The notes beneath the pieces are model-generated. The model was not told the origin of the DNA and made no database searches. It saw only the letters and a program-made list of their open reading frames with translations. From Delphinapterus leucas (lineage: Eukaryota; Chordata; Mammalia; Artiodactyla; Monodontidae), in assembly GCF_002288925.2 (NCBI RefSeq), contig NW_022098068.1, forward strand, positions 597,923 to 661,922: a stretch of 64,000 nt of DNA, in the 5' to 3' direction. The position numbers and the translations under genes are program-made. Numbering within the stretch: position 1 is the first letter of the stretch; each line of letters starts with the position of its first letter. Shown piece by piece: positions 1 through 10,976 of the stretch.

Positions 1-1440
1 TATGTACTTTTGTCTGTTTGTCTGCCCACAAGTCTCTTTTCTCTTTTCTTAATTCCTTTATTCTCTGCTCTTCTAACTTGATAATTTCAGCTGTCATTTC
101 TTCAAGTTTGCTGATTCTTTTTCTCTGCCTCCTCAGATCTGCTGTTGAATTCTTCTACTGAATATTTTATTTCAGTTTTTATTTTTTAGCATTGGAATTT
201 CTGTTAGATTCCTTATTATAATTTTTATTTCTTGATATTCCTATTTTGTTCATATATTGTTTTATGATTACTCTTTATCTGGGTTTTCCCTTAGTACTTT
301 GAGTATATTTAAGACAATAGTTTTATTATACCCCAATAAAGATGTTAAAAAAAAAGACAATAGTTTTAAAGTTTCTGCTAAGTAAGTCAATTGTATGGGT
401 TCCCTTGCAGATGATTTCTGTCAGTTTAATTTTTTCCTTTGACTGTGCCATGTTTTCCTTGTTTCTTTGTGTGTCTTGTAAATTTTTTGTTATTGTTGGA
501 AACTGGGCATATGATTATTATAACAAAGTAACTGAAAATTAGATTCCCTTCTCACCATTTTATATTTTTAAGACTTTTACAAACTATTTTTACAAAAACT
601 CTTCCTTGTCATGTGTCCTTACCAATATCTCTGTTCTTTAGCTCATGTTCAGCTAGTGTTTTCACAGAAATCTCCTTACATGTTAGAAGCTCAAACAAGC
701 AAACACCAAAAAATAAACAAACAAAAAGAGAACACACTGAACTCTCCCAGTCTTTGTAGACTGGTTCTGTGCTGGGTCAGTCCTTCAGCAAATACCTAGA
801 CTTACTCTGAGCTCAGGGGTCAACCTGAGGTGAAATGTTAAGGTCTTTTCATGTCTCATCCGAGCATGTGTCTTCTTTGGACCTGCACATGGCTTTCTAA
901 ATTTCCTCATATATATGGCTGCTTTTGAATGTCTTAAATTTCTAAAGAGTCTCATCTCAGTTTCTCCTCCAGGCCTTAGATATCATATTATATATCTCCA
1001 CCTGTACCTCCTTGCCCCAAGTGTCTGTGAATCTGTAGTCCCCTTGTAGCTTTTATAAGCAGTGCCCACCAGTTCACACCCATGTTTGAGTTTTTCAAGA
1101 GAGAAACCAAAAGCCCAGTCCTTCAGTTAGCTCCCAGACAGGTTAAAACAGTTGTACAGAATAATTTGCAAATTAGGCCTCTCTTTTGAGAGAGGAAACT
1201 AGAAACTGAGCTACTGCTGCTCAAGACCAACATCTTCATCACACCAGGGAAGATATGGGGGAAGGGTGAAAAAACAAAAAAGCAAAAGATTTTCCTACTG
1301 TTTTGAAGATAGCTTTTTCTTGTTTGGGAATTAGCTTGGTTGCTGTAACCTTTGATTGTTCTCCAGTTTCTAAAAATTGGTTCAGATGTCTACTGTTATT
1401 ACTATTATCTCAGTAGAAGGAGAACTTGGAGATTCCTAGT
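1..1440 (-). mobile_element. Old L1, antisense 5' end (start of ORF1 and 5' UTR), cut by window edge
   Basis: This AT-rich stretch aligns by eye with 60010-61280 in the same window. Shared blocks include 'catatttaagacaat' and 'tatatttaagacaat' (near 305 and 60168), the 'ttgtgtgtcttgtaa'/'ttgtatgccttgtaa' block (near 468 and 60283), and 'tctttagctca' (near 635 and 60494). In the second copy the block continues leftward into recognisable antisense L1 ORF1 sequence, so I read both as the 5' UTR of one old mammalian L1 subfamily on the minus strand. The right limit near 1440 is approximate. The small open frames here are not conserved and are not genes. Family assignment is from memory of L1 structure. 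Confidence 0.55.
326..353 (+). mobile_element. Ultra-short L1 insertion (terminal about 20 nt plus poly-A) with TSD
   Basis: The sequence 'ccccaataaagatgttaaa' matches the last bases of the young L1 3' UTR seen at 18371-18390 and 26742-26762. It is flanked by perfect 15-bp direct repeats 'aagacaatagtttta' at 311-325 and 354-368. The related old L1 copy near 60170 reads 'atatttaagacaatttta' with no insert and serves as an empty-site comparison. This is an extreme 5'-truncated retrotransposition product made by L1 machinery. Confidence 0.75.
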
Positions 1441-2209
1441 CCCTCATTTCACTGTAGCCACTCTCTAGAGTACTTGTTTTACTTAATAATTCCCACCAGA
1501 ATTCTGTCAGCAAGCCCTGAGTATTTCAACCCCAATTCAGAAGATATGCTATAGATAAAGATATGCTATATACTTCAGAAGGGATATATAAATAATTTTA
1601 AGCTCCTATCCAGTTGAAATATTTAACAATCTCCCCCTAGTCCCACTTCTCTACCAGTTCAACTTCCTCATTTATAATTGATATCCTATAGGAAGTAGAA
1701 TGATAATTATTAGGGAATGGGAAAAACAAGCCAGTTGACAATGTAATTTTTGCTTCCAACTCCAAGGTATTTGTTTTTGGAGAGCATGCTCTATCTTCTT
1801 ATGATTTCTCAACATTTTGTAGAGTATAGCATTTGCCTATGAGCAATGATATAATTCCAGAAAGAGCCAGAAATTCTTTTGTGTGTGGTTTGGCAGCAGC
1901 AGTTATCACTTGAGGCCATCCTGAGTCATCCTTGGCATTTTATTTGATTTAGATCCTCAGTAAATATTTGTAGAATAAATGAAAATAAATAGCCAGCTGT
2001 GCATCTCATATAGAAAGAGCTAGAAGAAATGGTATTTTCCAGGGGTGCTAACTAAACCTCCTATCATCCTCTAATGCCCAACTCAAATCCCATCTCTTTT
2101 GTAAAAATATCCTTGTTCTCTAAACTCAAAATGGATTTCCCCCATCGAAGTTCCTTTAAACTTCAAACCATTCAAAAGCACTTTGTAATGTCTTATAGAG
2201 AAAAGATGG
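1441..2209. other. Single-copy AT-rich sequence, nothing firm
   Basis: I see no coding frame or named repeat I can defend. The piece around 1930-1985 ends 'cctcagtaaatatttgtagaataaatga', which resembles the 3' tail of an L2 element, but it is too short to call with confidence. Confidence 0.4.
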
Positions 2210-2400
2210 ACTTTCAGAATCAGATGAACTTGAGCTCAGTTCCCACCTCTTCTCTTTACTAACTGTGGATCCTTGGTCAAGTTGCCAAACCTCTCTGAGC
2301 CTCAGTTTCCTTCTCTGTAAAATGTTTCCTTATCCGTAGTGATCTTACAGTATTGTTGTAAGGATTAAATAAGATAGTGTAGGTGATAGTACTAATATTT
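2210..2400 (+). repeat. MIR SINE
   Basis: The tRNA-derived MIR core is clear: the 'ccttggtcaagttgccaaacctc' region, then 'tgagcctcagtttccttctc', then 'tgtaaaatg' and 'gttgtaaggattaaataag'. These follow the order of the MIR consensus on the plus strand. It is an ancient mammal-wide SINE and is inert. Confidence 0.85.
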
Positions 2401-2769
2401 TGTCTGGTTGAATAGTTAGTTTTATTTTCTTTTTTGTCAGTTATAAACATGAAGAGTAGAAGGTTTTGAAGTATGGTATGCTGTATGAAGTATGGCATGC
2501 TGCTACCTTTTGCATTACTACACATGAAGGATGTGCCATGTGCATTCCCATGAAGATTCCCAAGGTCCCAGGAAGATGCCCAAGGTTGTAGAGAGCTAAG
2601 TTCTGCCACTGGTTTACTGTGTATGGACTTAGTTCTCCTAAATAAATCCTCTCTTCTCAATCCTTCTCCCATTCCCCTAAGGGAAAGAAACTACAAAGTA
2701 TTGAGCTTTGCACTGGGAGTTTTATATAAGTTTACTTTGCCTTAATAACACCTTCCCCTTTCCCAGATT

Positions 2770-2855
2770 GTGGTAAGTAAATGGAAGCACAGAGCAATAA
2801 AGTAACTCATACTAGTCACACAGCTTATAAGTTGCAGAGCCAGGATTCAAAATAT
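2770..2855 (-). repeat. MIR fragment
   Basis: 'agtaactcatactagtcacacag', then 'cttataagttgcagagccaggattcaaa', matches the reverse complement of the MIR tRNA-related half ('gtcacacagctagtaagtggcagagc' type). Only about 85 bp remain. Confidence 0.65.
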
Positions 2856-3519
2856 ATCCTGATAGGTATAGAATAGGTATCGGTACAGGTAATGGTATAT
2901 GTATAAAGTAGAGATGTAGATGGGCCTTACTGCTGTCCCTATGGCAAATAATTCTAGTCTTTGGGTCCAGGAACCAGGGTGGCCAGATGGCAATATTACA
3001 GAATCAAAGAATGTCAGAGCAGCAAACGTTATTAAAGGTTCTTGAGTCTGATCTCCTCATTGAAGGCTAGAGAAGCAAGAGACATACAAATAAGTGACCA
3101 AGCTAGGATACCAATTCAGGGCTTCCAACCGAGTTCAGTATCCTCTCCAAGTCCAGCTTCCCTCACTCTGCATTATTTCAATAGATGACAGAGTAGCCTG
3201 GGTATGGGGGAAAGAGAGGCTGACTTGGAGGCCCAAGGGAAGTTTTTCTTGTTGGTGCATCACTATGGTGCACATTGGGTTCTGTGTTTCCAACAGGGGG
3301 ACTGACCATACTAACTTGACCACATACTCTTACTCAGTCCATCTTATGGCTAACATCTCAACAGGCTGGCTTGACCGCTAGAGATCTTCAGTCATGGGGT
3401 GTAGGCGAGAGGTTTGCTGGGTAAAAGGTCCTGTTGAGGGAGGAAATTCACCACTATGGCTTCACTGACACCAATAATGGATCCCTCATTCATTATTCTT
3501 TCTGTTGCTTGACACTAAT

Positions 3520-3735
3520 GGAGTGATTGTGATAATGGATTTTGGTATATCATTCCAGTACCACTTACCAACAATGTGGCTCAGGCAAGTTACTTAATCT
3601 CTTTGAGACCCAGCATCCTCCCTCTTCAAATGGGGATCATGATGATTATCTTGAATTAAATAAGAGAATGTAAACAAAGCACTTGGAACATTACCAGGTA
3701 CTTAGTAAATACTCAGTAAATGAAAGTTATTATAA
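3520..3735 (+). repeat. MIR SINE, near full length
   Basis: MIR features occur in order on the plus strand: 'ccacttaccaacaatgtggc', 'caggcaagttacttaatctc', 'tcttcaaatggggatcatga', and the 3' end 'ggtacttagtaaatactcagtaaatg'. Confidence 0.85.
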
Positions 3736-4800
3736 TTATAACAATATTAACAACTGACACTGAAGAAAATGTTCTGGTTTATAGCAAATTTTAATACGCT
3801 TTGCTATATATCAAGGCATGTAGCCTTCACTTTTCACTGAAGGCCAATGGAGAGATACAACTTGTTGTCTTTATCATAATGATCCCATTATGTTGGAAGC
3901 CTGTTACCGAGTCCCTCTCATCTTTATCTTTCCCAGGCTGAATTTTGAGACAATTCTAAGTCCCATTTTTTGTTTCATTAAACCTCTTTAGAGATGACAG
4001 CCTTTACAAAGGCAAGTGGTGCCTTTATAAGCCTTTTGGAATTCCCAGGTAAATGCCTCCCTCTGTGTCAACAGCCAGTTTTGTTGTGAGCTGAATAAAG
4101 AGGCATAACAGTTACAAGACCTAAATCCACCAGTCCTCCTGAAAGAAACACTGTCTTCTTATTTGTTAGGGTGAGCCTTTTTGTACCACAAGGGTGAATC
4201 TGTGTGGATTTGGGCCAACTATTTCACTTTATGAGCCTCAAATTTTCTTATTTAAAATATGGAGGTGCAAGACACCTGATAATTGAGGAGAGTTTAATGG
4301 AAGTTCTATTTTCAAAGTTGTGGGCAGGGTAAAGAGAAGCAATTAGGAATGGTGAAACACTCTGGGGCTAGAGACAGCTGGTTGGTTTTACCACTTCTAG
4401 AAGAAGGTGTAGAACAGTTACCATAACAAAAAGACAGACATACAGATGTGTGCGTACACACACACACACACATAGAAGGAGAGAGAGTCAGAAATAGAGG
4501 GGGTAGGGAGAGAGAGAGAAGCTATGAGAAGGTACCATCTTAACAGAGCTTCGTCCTTCTTAAATGAATGTAATCACTGCCAACCTGCAGCCTAGCAGGG
4601 AGAGAGCTGAAGGAATAAAGACATGATCTCTCTCTCCTCCCACTCTTCTACTATTGTCTCCCATTAATGATTCCTAAAGGAAACCAAAAGTCAAGGGAGT
4701 TCAGTTGACCTATTCCATCTGGGTCAGTTTCACAAGGCACAGGGAAGTACAGAGAATAGCAGAGAGTGAATCTAAATGGGTAAAAGGAGAATAGCTATCA
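3736..4800. other. Mostly single-copy sequence with a MIR fragment and a purine-rich CA/GA tract
   Basis: About 4190-4265 is a degraded sense MIR ('ggatttgggccaactatttc' then 'gagcctcaaattttcttatt'). A (CA)n run sits at about 4455-4472, followed by a purine-rich stretch to about 4520 dominated by GA and G runs. I see nothing else I can name and no plausible gene. Confidence 0.45.
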
Positions 4801-4965
4801 TGAGAGCTAGCATTTATTCAGTGGCTATTTTGTGCCTAGAACTGTTCTAGGTCCTTTACATCCATTATCTCACCTGGTCCTTATGTCAGCCTTGCAAGTT
4901 GGGGATTATGTCCTTATTTTATACATGAGGAAACTCAGTCTCAGAAATTAAAATTCCAGTACCGG
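4800..4965 (-). repeat. MIR SINE
   Basis: This is the reverse complement of MIR: 'gcatttattcagtggctatt', 'actgttctaggtcctttaca', 'attatctcacctggtcctta' and 'acatgaggaaactcagtctc' follow the order of the antisense consensus. Confidence 0.85.
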
Positions 4966-5224
4966 ATTGTTGCATAAATTGAGACAACCTGTGGATAGCA
5001 TCTCTGATTCTTAGATTCACATATGCAGCCATTTATTCAATATTCTTAGAGATAGATACAGAGATGAATAAGAAACAATACCTGGCCTCCAAAAATCCAC
5101 AGAATCAAATGCTGAACAGGGAAAAAGTGAAATAGCAAGAAGACAAGAGAGAAAACATAATCTTTTGCAACAAAATCTTTTGAGAAGGACTCACTTAGCA
5201 AGTTTTCGCACATAACAAACTATA

Positions 5225-5405
5225 TATATATACCACACTTTACCATGTGCCAAGCACACTATAGTCAGTATTTCTTTACCCTCATTGCAACTTTATGAAA
5301 TAGGCATTGCTGTTGTTCCAATTTTGCCATTGAGAAAACTGAGGTTCAGTTCATGATCTTGAAGCAAATAAGAGGCTGAGCCAGGCTAGGAAGCCAGGTT
5401 TTCAA
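5225..5405 (-). repeat. MIR SINE
   Basis: Antisense MIR signature: 'accatgtgccaagcacacta', 'tgcaactttatgaaataggc', 'ccattgagaaaactgaggtt', 'gaggctgagccaggctagga'. It is old and diverged. Confidence 0.8.
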
Positions 5406-5814
5406 CTACTATTGCATTTGTCATTGCTAATTTTGTAAGTGCTAGGTGCTGAATATATTATAACAGTGTAGTGCTGCTTCACACTAGGAATTTTGAACAT
5501 CTCTCTAAAAAGTTTTACTCTTAAAATATAATCATTTTAGGTCCCAGAAAAAAAAGGCTTCTAATGACCTTATTGTACCAATGATTTAAAATAAAAACAA
5601 TAAAACAGATATTTAAAAATTCCTTCTCTGAAATTTTAAATGTACATATCACGCTCAACATTCACAGACACATTCCACTCTCACATCAACCTGGGTCTTG
5701 TCCCAAGTCTATTCTGTTTCAGTTTGACTACAAAAGTTTAGATGGAACTTGGGCCAAGGGATTGAAGTGAGAGTCCCAGATAATACACATGCAGAGAGAA
5801 ATGAGTTGCTTGTC

Positions 5815-6180
5815 TTTCACTAGGTGCTAAGGTTGGAAGGAACCTACTCCCATCTGAGGCTTAAATCCCTTCTACTACACCACCTCCAGGTAAGCAGTTA
5901 GCTTTTGTTCAGTTATCACTTCTTCTTGAGGCCAATTCTACCTTGTCAGGATAACTGACTCTTCAGAACTTCTTTCATTCATTGGGCTGAAATTTATCTC
6001 CATGTGGTTTTCTCCCACTGGTCTCAGCTCTATCTATGAAGGACACATAGACCTTGTTTTCTGCTCTGCTCTGTGAAATCCCTTCAGAGATCTGAAGACA
6101 CAGACCTGGTCCCACTTTAATCTTCTATTCTCCAGGCTTACAATTATACACTTAACCAAATGGGGGAAGGTGGCAAAGGC
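5815..6180 (-). repeat. Possible antisense CR1/L3 LINE remnant
   Basis: The stretch ending 'agagatctgaagacacagac', then 'tcttctattctccaggctta', reads like the reverse complement of the CR1/L3 3' region. The sense version is visible at about 9818-9880 as 'ggcctggagaagagaaggac' followed by a 'cctctgaagaactgtcac' segment. The call rests on this partial agreement and is weaker than the sense copy at 8770-10180. Confidence 0.45.
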
Positions 6181-6319
6181 TGGGGCCCTCTATATACATA
6201 CATTCATCCAGATTCTGGTCCAAGCCCAGGCCCTGGCCCACATTTCAGCCTAGTCAGCCCAAGCCTTTTCTAAACTATTGTCTGGTGGTTCAGTCATTCC
6301 CTCCAAATCTTGATCTTCA

Positions 6320-6475
6320 GTTTGTGTGGAGTAGTGGTGAAAGATAGAAACTTCAGAGCCATTCAGACTAGGGTTGGAATCCCAACTCTGCCACTTACTA
6401 GCCAAGAAACTTTGGGAAAGTTGCTTCAATTCTCTGAACTTCAGTTTCCACACATGTGAAATAGACTAATGTTAC
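6320..6475 (+). repeat. MIR SINE
   Basis: Includes 'actctgccacttactagcca', 'gaaactttgggaaagttgct' and 'gaacttcagtttccacacat' in MIR order on the plus strand. An antisense open frame of 67 residues overlaps it and is a by-product of the repeat. Confidence 0.85.
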
Positions 6476-6709
6476 TCACCTACGTCAGAGACTGATAATT
6501 GTCCCCTAATATCTTCTCTGATTTTATAGTAGTAGAAATTGTAGTGGGTACATAGTCACTCAGCTAAATTCTAGATTTTCCAGCCTTCCTTGGACATAGG
6601 TGTGGCTATATGACTAATATCTAGCAAATAGATATGAACAGAAATGACATAAGTAGCTTCTAGGTGGTACTATCTTCTTCTGGCTAGAATACATAGGTGA
6701 TGATGGAAT

Positions 6710-6830
6710 TGGAGAAGCTACCTTAAATCATGATTCAAGTCCTTACTCTGCTAAATACATGGCATGTTATCTCCCAGTTTCTGAATGTGTAAATTGGAGA
6801 CAACAATGTTAACCTTTAAGAGATGTCGGG
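6710..6830 (+). repeat. Degraded MIR fragment
   Basis: 'attcaagtccttactctgct' followed by 'ctcccagtttctgaatgtgt' and 'aaattggagacaacaatgtt' keeps the MIR order but with many changes. Confidence 0.55.
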
Positions 6831-6919
6831 AATATTCGGTGAAAGACTGAATTTTAACATACTTTGGTAATGGTCACGTCATTATTTTTAGGGTTGGAGT
6901 ACAGCCCAAATACACTGAA

Positions 6920-7135
6920 AGGGGCTTTGAATTTGAGGGATAGCAGCTTCTAATCTCATCCTAGTCATTTTAGTAGCTGTGTGATATTGTACAGAATCCA
7001 TAAACTTTCTCAGCCTCATTTTCTTCAACTGTAAAATGGGGGAAATCGCACTTCCCCTCAGAGATGTTGAGAAGATTAATTGACATAGTATCAGTGAAAG
7101 TGTTTGGTATATAGTAGGTGCTCAATATATTTTTT
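6920..7135 (+). repeat. MIR SINE, near full length
   Basis: 'ttagtagctgtgtgatattg', 'ctcagcctcattttcttcaa', 'ctgtaaaatgggggaaatcg', 'gagaagattaattgacatag' and the 3' end 'tatagtaggtgctcaatata' match MIR on the plus strand. A short T-rich run follows. Confidence 0.85.
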
Positions 7136-7369
7136 TTCTTTTCCCCTTTTCTTCCATAAACATCTACAACTGTGTCTGGGTGAAGACATCTGTGGGCATC
7201 ATGAAGACAATTAGGTACGGATGGAGAAAGGAGAAAGTTTAGAAGATGAACTAAAAGTAATTTTAATATCAGCCTATTCTGTCTTATTTTCTATCTTTCC
7301 CCTTGAGCATTTGTATTGTTCTCACCATGGTCTGAGCGTTAAACTGGTAGGTATGTTCCTTAGTTATTT

Positions 7370-7740
7370 GACGCCATGGACACTTTCAGAAGTTTGGTGA
7401 AGCCTACTGACACTTCTTAGAATAATATATAAAATGCATAAAATAAAATATAGAAGATTGCAATGGAAACCAATTATATTTCAATGCATTTATCAATTAT
7501 ACAAAAATCAAAGTTGTGGTATAGAAATACACATACTTCTTTATTAATGCATTAAATAACAAGATCTAATGGATGGTTTAATACTATCATAATTTAAAGT
7601 AGTGATGAACATAAAATAAATGATATTCCAAGACGTGTGCAACAACGGTAATGTGATATGAGAACGTTGTAATTTCTACTTGCTATGAGATTCAGGTACT
7701 GTGAAAATTACTGTAGACTTTTTTCTCTTGGCATGGTTTT
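7370..7740 (+). repeat. Old mammalian interspersed repeat, family not named
   Basis: The stretch 'tttggtgaagcctactgaca', 'cttcttagaataatatataa', 'aatgcataaaataaaatata' and 'gcattaaataacaagatcta' has the look of a widespread old mammalian repeat I have seen with similar wording. I cannot recall the family name and do not assign one. No coding capacity is visible. Confidence 0.35.
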
Positions 7741-8769
7741 TATTATAGATAAATAATAAAGAAAAAGAGAAGAAACCTAATGAAGGAGCTACACTTACTT
7801 AAAACTGAAAAGATATCCTCTCCCACTCTTGCCCTCCATGGATATATATATATGACATTGTTAGCCCATTTTGAAATGTATTCTTTGTTTCTTTGAGTCA
7901 TTGTCTGTTTCTTCTATGTTAAAAACATATTAACTATCAATGTGATGATATAAATATATATGTGTGGGTAGATGAGAGGTTGAAGGGAAGTTTCTCTTAA
8001 ATTCTAAGAAAAGAAATAGCTTTCTCCTTGGTTCCCACATCATCAATCAATACATCACATCCTCAGTCTACTTCATTTTCTCCCTCAAAGAAAACTGAAT
8101 AATCACATCTGGTTTTAAAACTTGAGAAAAAATTTTCAGAAAGATCTGAGATGGCCTATTATTTGGGGGAACTATAGACGTTTTTGTAGCCCTGATTCTG
8201 TATTTAAAGGATGTTCAGCTGCTATTTTTACTTACATTCATAATTGGAGGAAAAGCTAAATTTTAGTTAGAAGCTCATGAAAATAAAACATATTATTTTT
8301 CATCCAATTTCATGGATATCTGCCTTAGACCCTGCATGAAAGAGCTCTTATAGCAAAGATTTTATGATATGGAAACATACCACTGACTGGTAAAATTTTA
8401 AAAAGCCAATTTGGTACTACATACACTAAACTGATTGATTCAAAGCAGACCCAAAGTAGAAAGAGACCTTAGAAGTTATGTATTCTAGCCACTCCATTCC
8501 ACAACTTGAGGACGCAGAAGTGAAATGATCTGTTCAAGCTCACACAGTTAGATAGATATTGCAAAATTAGAACCCAAGCTCTTGACTAGCAGGTCACTGC
8601 TCTAATTCAACCAAACTAATCTTGAAATCTAGATATGTAGATATGTAACAATTTTGCAAGTTTAGAAAGGTAAGTGATCAGTATTAAAAATCAGCATGGA
8701 CTTTCTATGCATGTCACACTAGATTTAACTGATTTTATTTCTTATTAGTAGAATTACTAGATTGAAAGT
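7741..8769. other. AT-rich intergenic sequence, no gene seen
   Basis: No open frame or strong repeat signature. About 8455-8590 ('gaccttagaagttatgtatt', 'ctcacacagttagatagata') recalls a MIR-like SINE on the minus strand, but it is too degraded to be sure. Confidence 0.4.
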
Positions 8770-10180
8770 TCAATATAATCTTCTTCCAGAGGGTATCTCA
8801 ACTTTGGCCTGGTGTTTGACAAAGTATCTAAGGATATCCCTACAGATATTACTGAGAAATAAGGATGCAGATGACAGTATATTTAGGAGACTTCTGAATG
8901 ACTGTAGCCTCATGGCCAAGTAAAGAGTCAATTGGGTCAATCTAGGTATAGTGCTCAATAGCGTGCTGCAGGTGTTGGCCCTTATCCCCAATTCATTCAA
9001 CATTTTTACTAATAGTTTTTATGAGGAATCTAGTTGTACATCACAACAGATGACAGGAAGCTGTGGTGGGGAGATGCAAATTAATGAATTAGGAGATGTC
9101 CACAAGCTGTAATGGGCTGGATAGAGCCAGATGGAATTGAAGAAAGATTTATGGGAAGCCCTCAATTTTGTCTTGAAAATTGCACAGGCACAGGATGGGA
9201 GATACTGGCAAGTATGGAAGAGTAGAGGAAGGAGGTATTTCAGCAAGGTTATGAATGATATTCCCTAAAACCTCAGTAAACTAACACAATGGAATTTATT
9301 ACTAATGGTAATTTTAATAAGTGGTGATAGAAAGAGGTACTGATTTCCACACAGTCACTGAGGGACTCAGGCTGATAGAGGTTCTGCCATGATCACAATA
9401 TGGCTTTCAAGATTTTCCTGGAATTCAATTACCAGGGGGCAGATGAGGGCAAATTGTGGAAAAGTTTATGTTGCAGGACTAGAAATGGTATATATCACTT
9501 CTACATATATTCCATTTGCTATAATTAAGTTAAATGACTATATGTAGCAGCAAGGGAGGTTAGTAAGTGTAGTTTAGATGTGTGATGAGAAAGAAAGCAA
9601 AACATGTTAAATGAACAACCAGGCAGTTTCTGCCTCAGAGCCTTAGGCCAACATGGCTAGAAGGGGTTAGGTATGATAGTCCTATTCTCTTCTGCCCTAG
9701 CGCCGCAGTTTAAAGGAGAAACAGAATAACTGTTTAATTTTCTCAGGCAGTGAGTACAGTAGTAGTGAGCTGGATTCCAGAATTCATAAAGAGTGGTTAA
9801 AGGAACTGGAGCTGCTTGGCCTGGAGAAGAGAAGGACCAGGGATGTGACACATGTCTGTCTTCAGGCCTCTGAAGAACTGTCACAGGGAAGAAGGAGAAA
9901 ACGGGGTCCGTATGGTTCCAAGAGGTAGAGCTTGGACTTACAAGTGAAAGCCACAGGGTGGTTAGGTTCAGCTAAATCGAAGGAAGAGTTGTCCATGGAT
10001 GGAATAAGCTGCTTTTGGAGATAGTAAGCTGTTTATCACCAGAGGTGTGCAAAGGCTGGATGAGCTATCTCTCAGGGGTCATGTTGAAGTGGAAGTGATT
10101 CTTCCATCATGGGCAAGGTTGTACTACTTGATCTAAGACTCTTTCCAAGTCTGAGATGCTATATTTCTCCATCCTTTCCC
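8770..10180 (+). repeat. CR1/L3-type LINE fossil, about 1.4 kb
   Basis: Several blocks follow the order of the mammalian L3 (CR1 clade) 3' half. They are a 'tttgacaaagtatctaagga' block, 'agctgtaatgggctggatag', 'gcacaggatgggagatactg', 'ggcctggagaagagaaggac', 'aaagccacagggtggttagg', 'gaataagctgcttttggaga', 'gtgcaaaggctggatgagct' and the end 'ctttccaagtctgagatgct'. Known family behaviour: these elements stopped moving before placental mammals radiated, so one continuous remnant of this length is notable. Reading frames are destroyed and the antisense open frames here are chance. Family assignment is from memory of the consensus. Confidence 0.65.
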
Positions 10181-10739
10181 TGATATAGTCTCACATTTCT
10201 TTCTCTTGTTCTAGTCTTATAAGGGTAATGCAAGCTGAAGAGATATGATTTGAAATGCACTTTTATGAAAAATAAAAATCAGGGCAAAAGGCAATATTAA
10301 TCACCATAAAACTATGCAAGAATTGCACTTATAAATTGCAGACTAACAATAGAGTATGTCTTTAACATAGAACTTCATTGCAAGTTTTAAAATGAAAATA
10401 CCTAAGTGACTAATCTTTGAGAAATACGGCAATTTCAGGAATATGGCCATATCAAGTAGTTACTGTAGTTTGTAATTGATTCCTGGTATCAGATTGGATA
10501 TATATTGAATTTAGGCTGGTATTTTCTGGTATGCATTGTCCTGTAAAATACAATGACAGCACAAGGCTTATACAAAGAAATATGTTAGATAAATGAGTCC
10601 TTACCACATTATAAAAAGAAATTAATCTGGTTGAAGTGAAGTGACACCAGCAAAAGCCTCTGAAGTTACACTTTTAGTATGTCAGGGCTTCCTAGGAGCC
10701 TAGATATCATGGAGTACAACCCCTTCAATGTAATTGATG
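10181..10739. other. Single-copy sequence, nothing recognised
   Basis: AT-rich, with no open frame of note and no repeat signature I can support. Confidence 0.4.
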
Positions 10740-10835
10740 ACACATGAGAATTTAGGGGAGAGGGAGATAACATAGCAGGAAAATCAGGGATACCTTCATG
10801 AAAGAGATGACATTTGACTGGGGTCTATAAAGTGG

Positions 10836-10885
<50 letters not shown>

Positions 10886-10963
10886 CCAATGGTAATACAT
10901 GCTTCGAAGAAAGCAAGATAGGGTAATGGGTGGGAAACCATATCAGGTAGGATTTTATGTCAT
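10740..10963 (-). repeat. L2 LINE fragment, left half of a split L2
   Basis: 'gaaagagatgacatttgact' and 'aaaagagcttgg' agree with the reverse complement of the L2 3' region. The match resumes after the L1 insertions at 18417, so the two pieces are one ancient element opened by later L1s. A long (AT)n tract lies inside it. Confidence 0.6.
10840..10881. repeat. (AT)n microsatellite, about 20 units
   Basis: An uninterrupted run of alternating A and T. Tracts like this are length-polymorphic and can extrude cruciforms. It lies inside the split L2. Confidence 0.95.
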
Positions 10964-10976
10964 AAAAAGAGCTTGG

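Noticed and set aside
3094..3381. 95-residue plus-strand open frame as a gene
   Set aside because: No recognisable domain; composition and its antisense partner frame suggest chance in an old, MIR-rich stretch.
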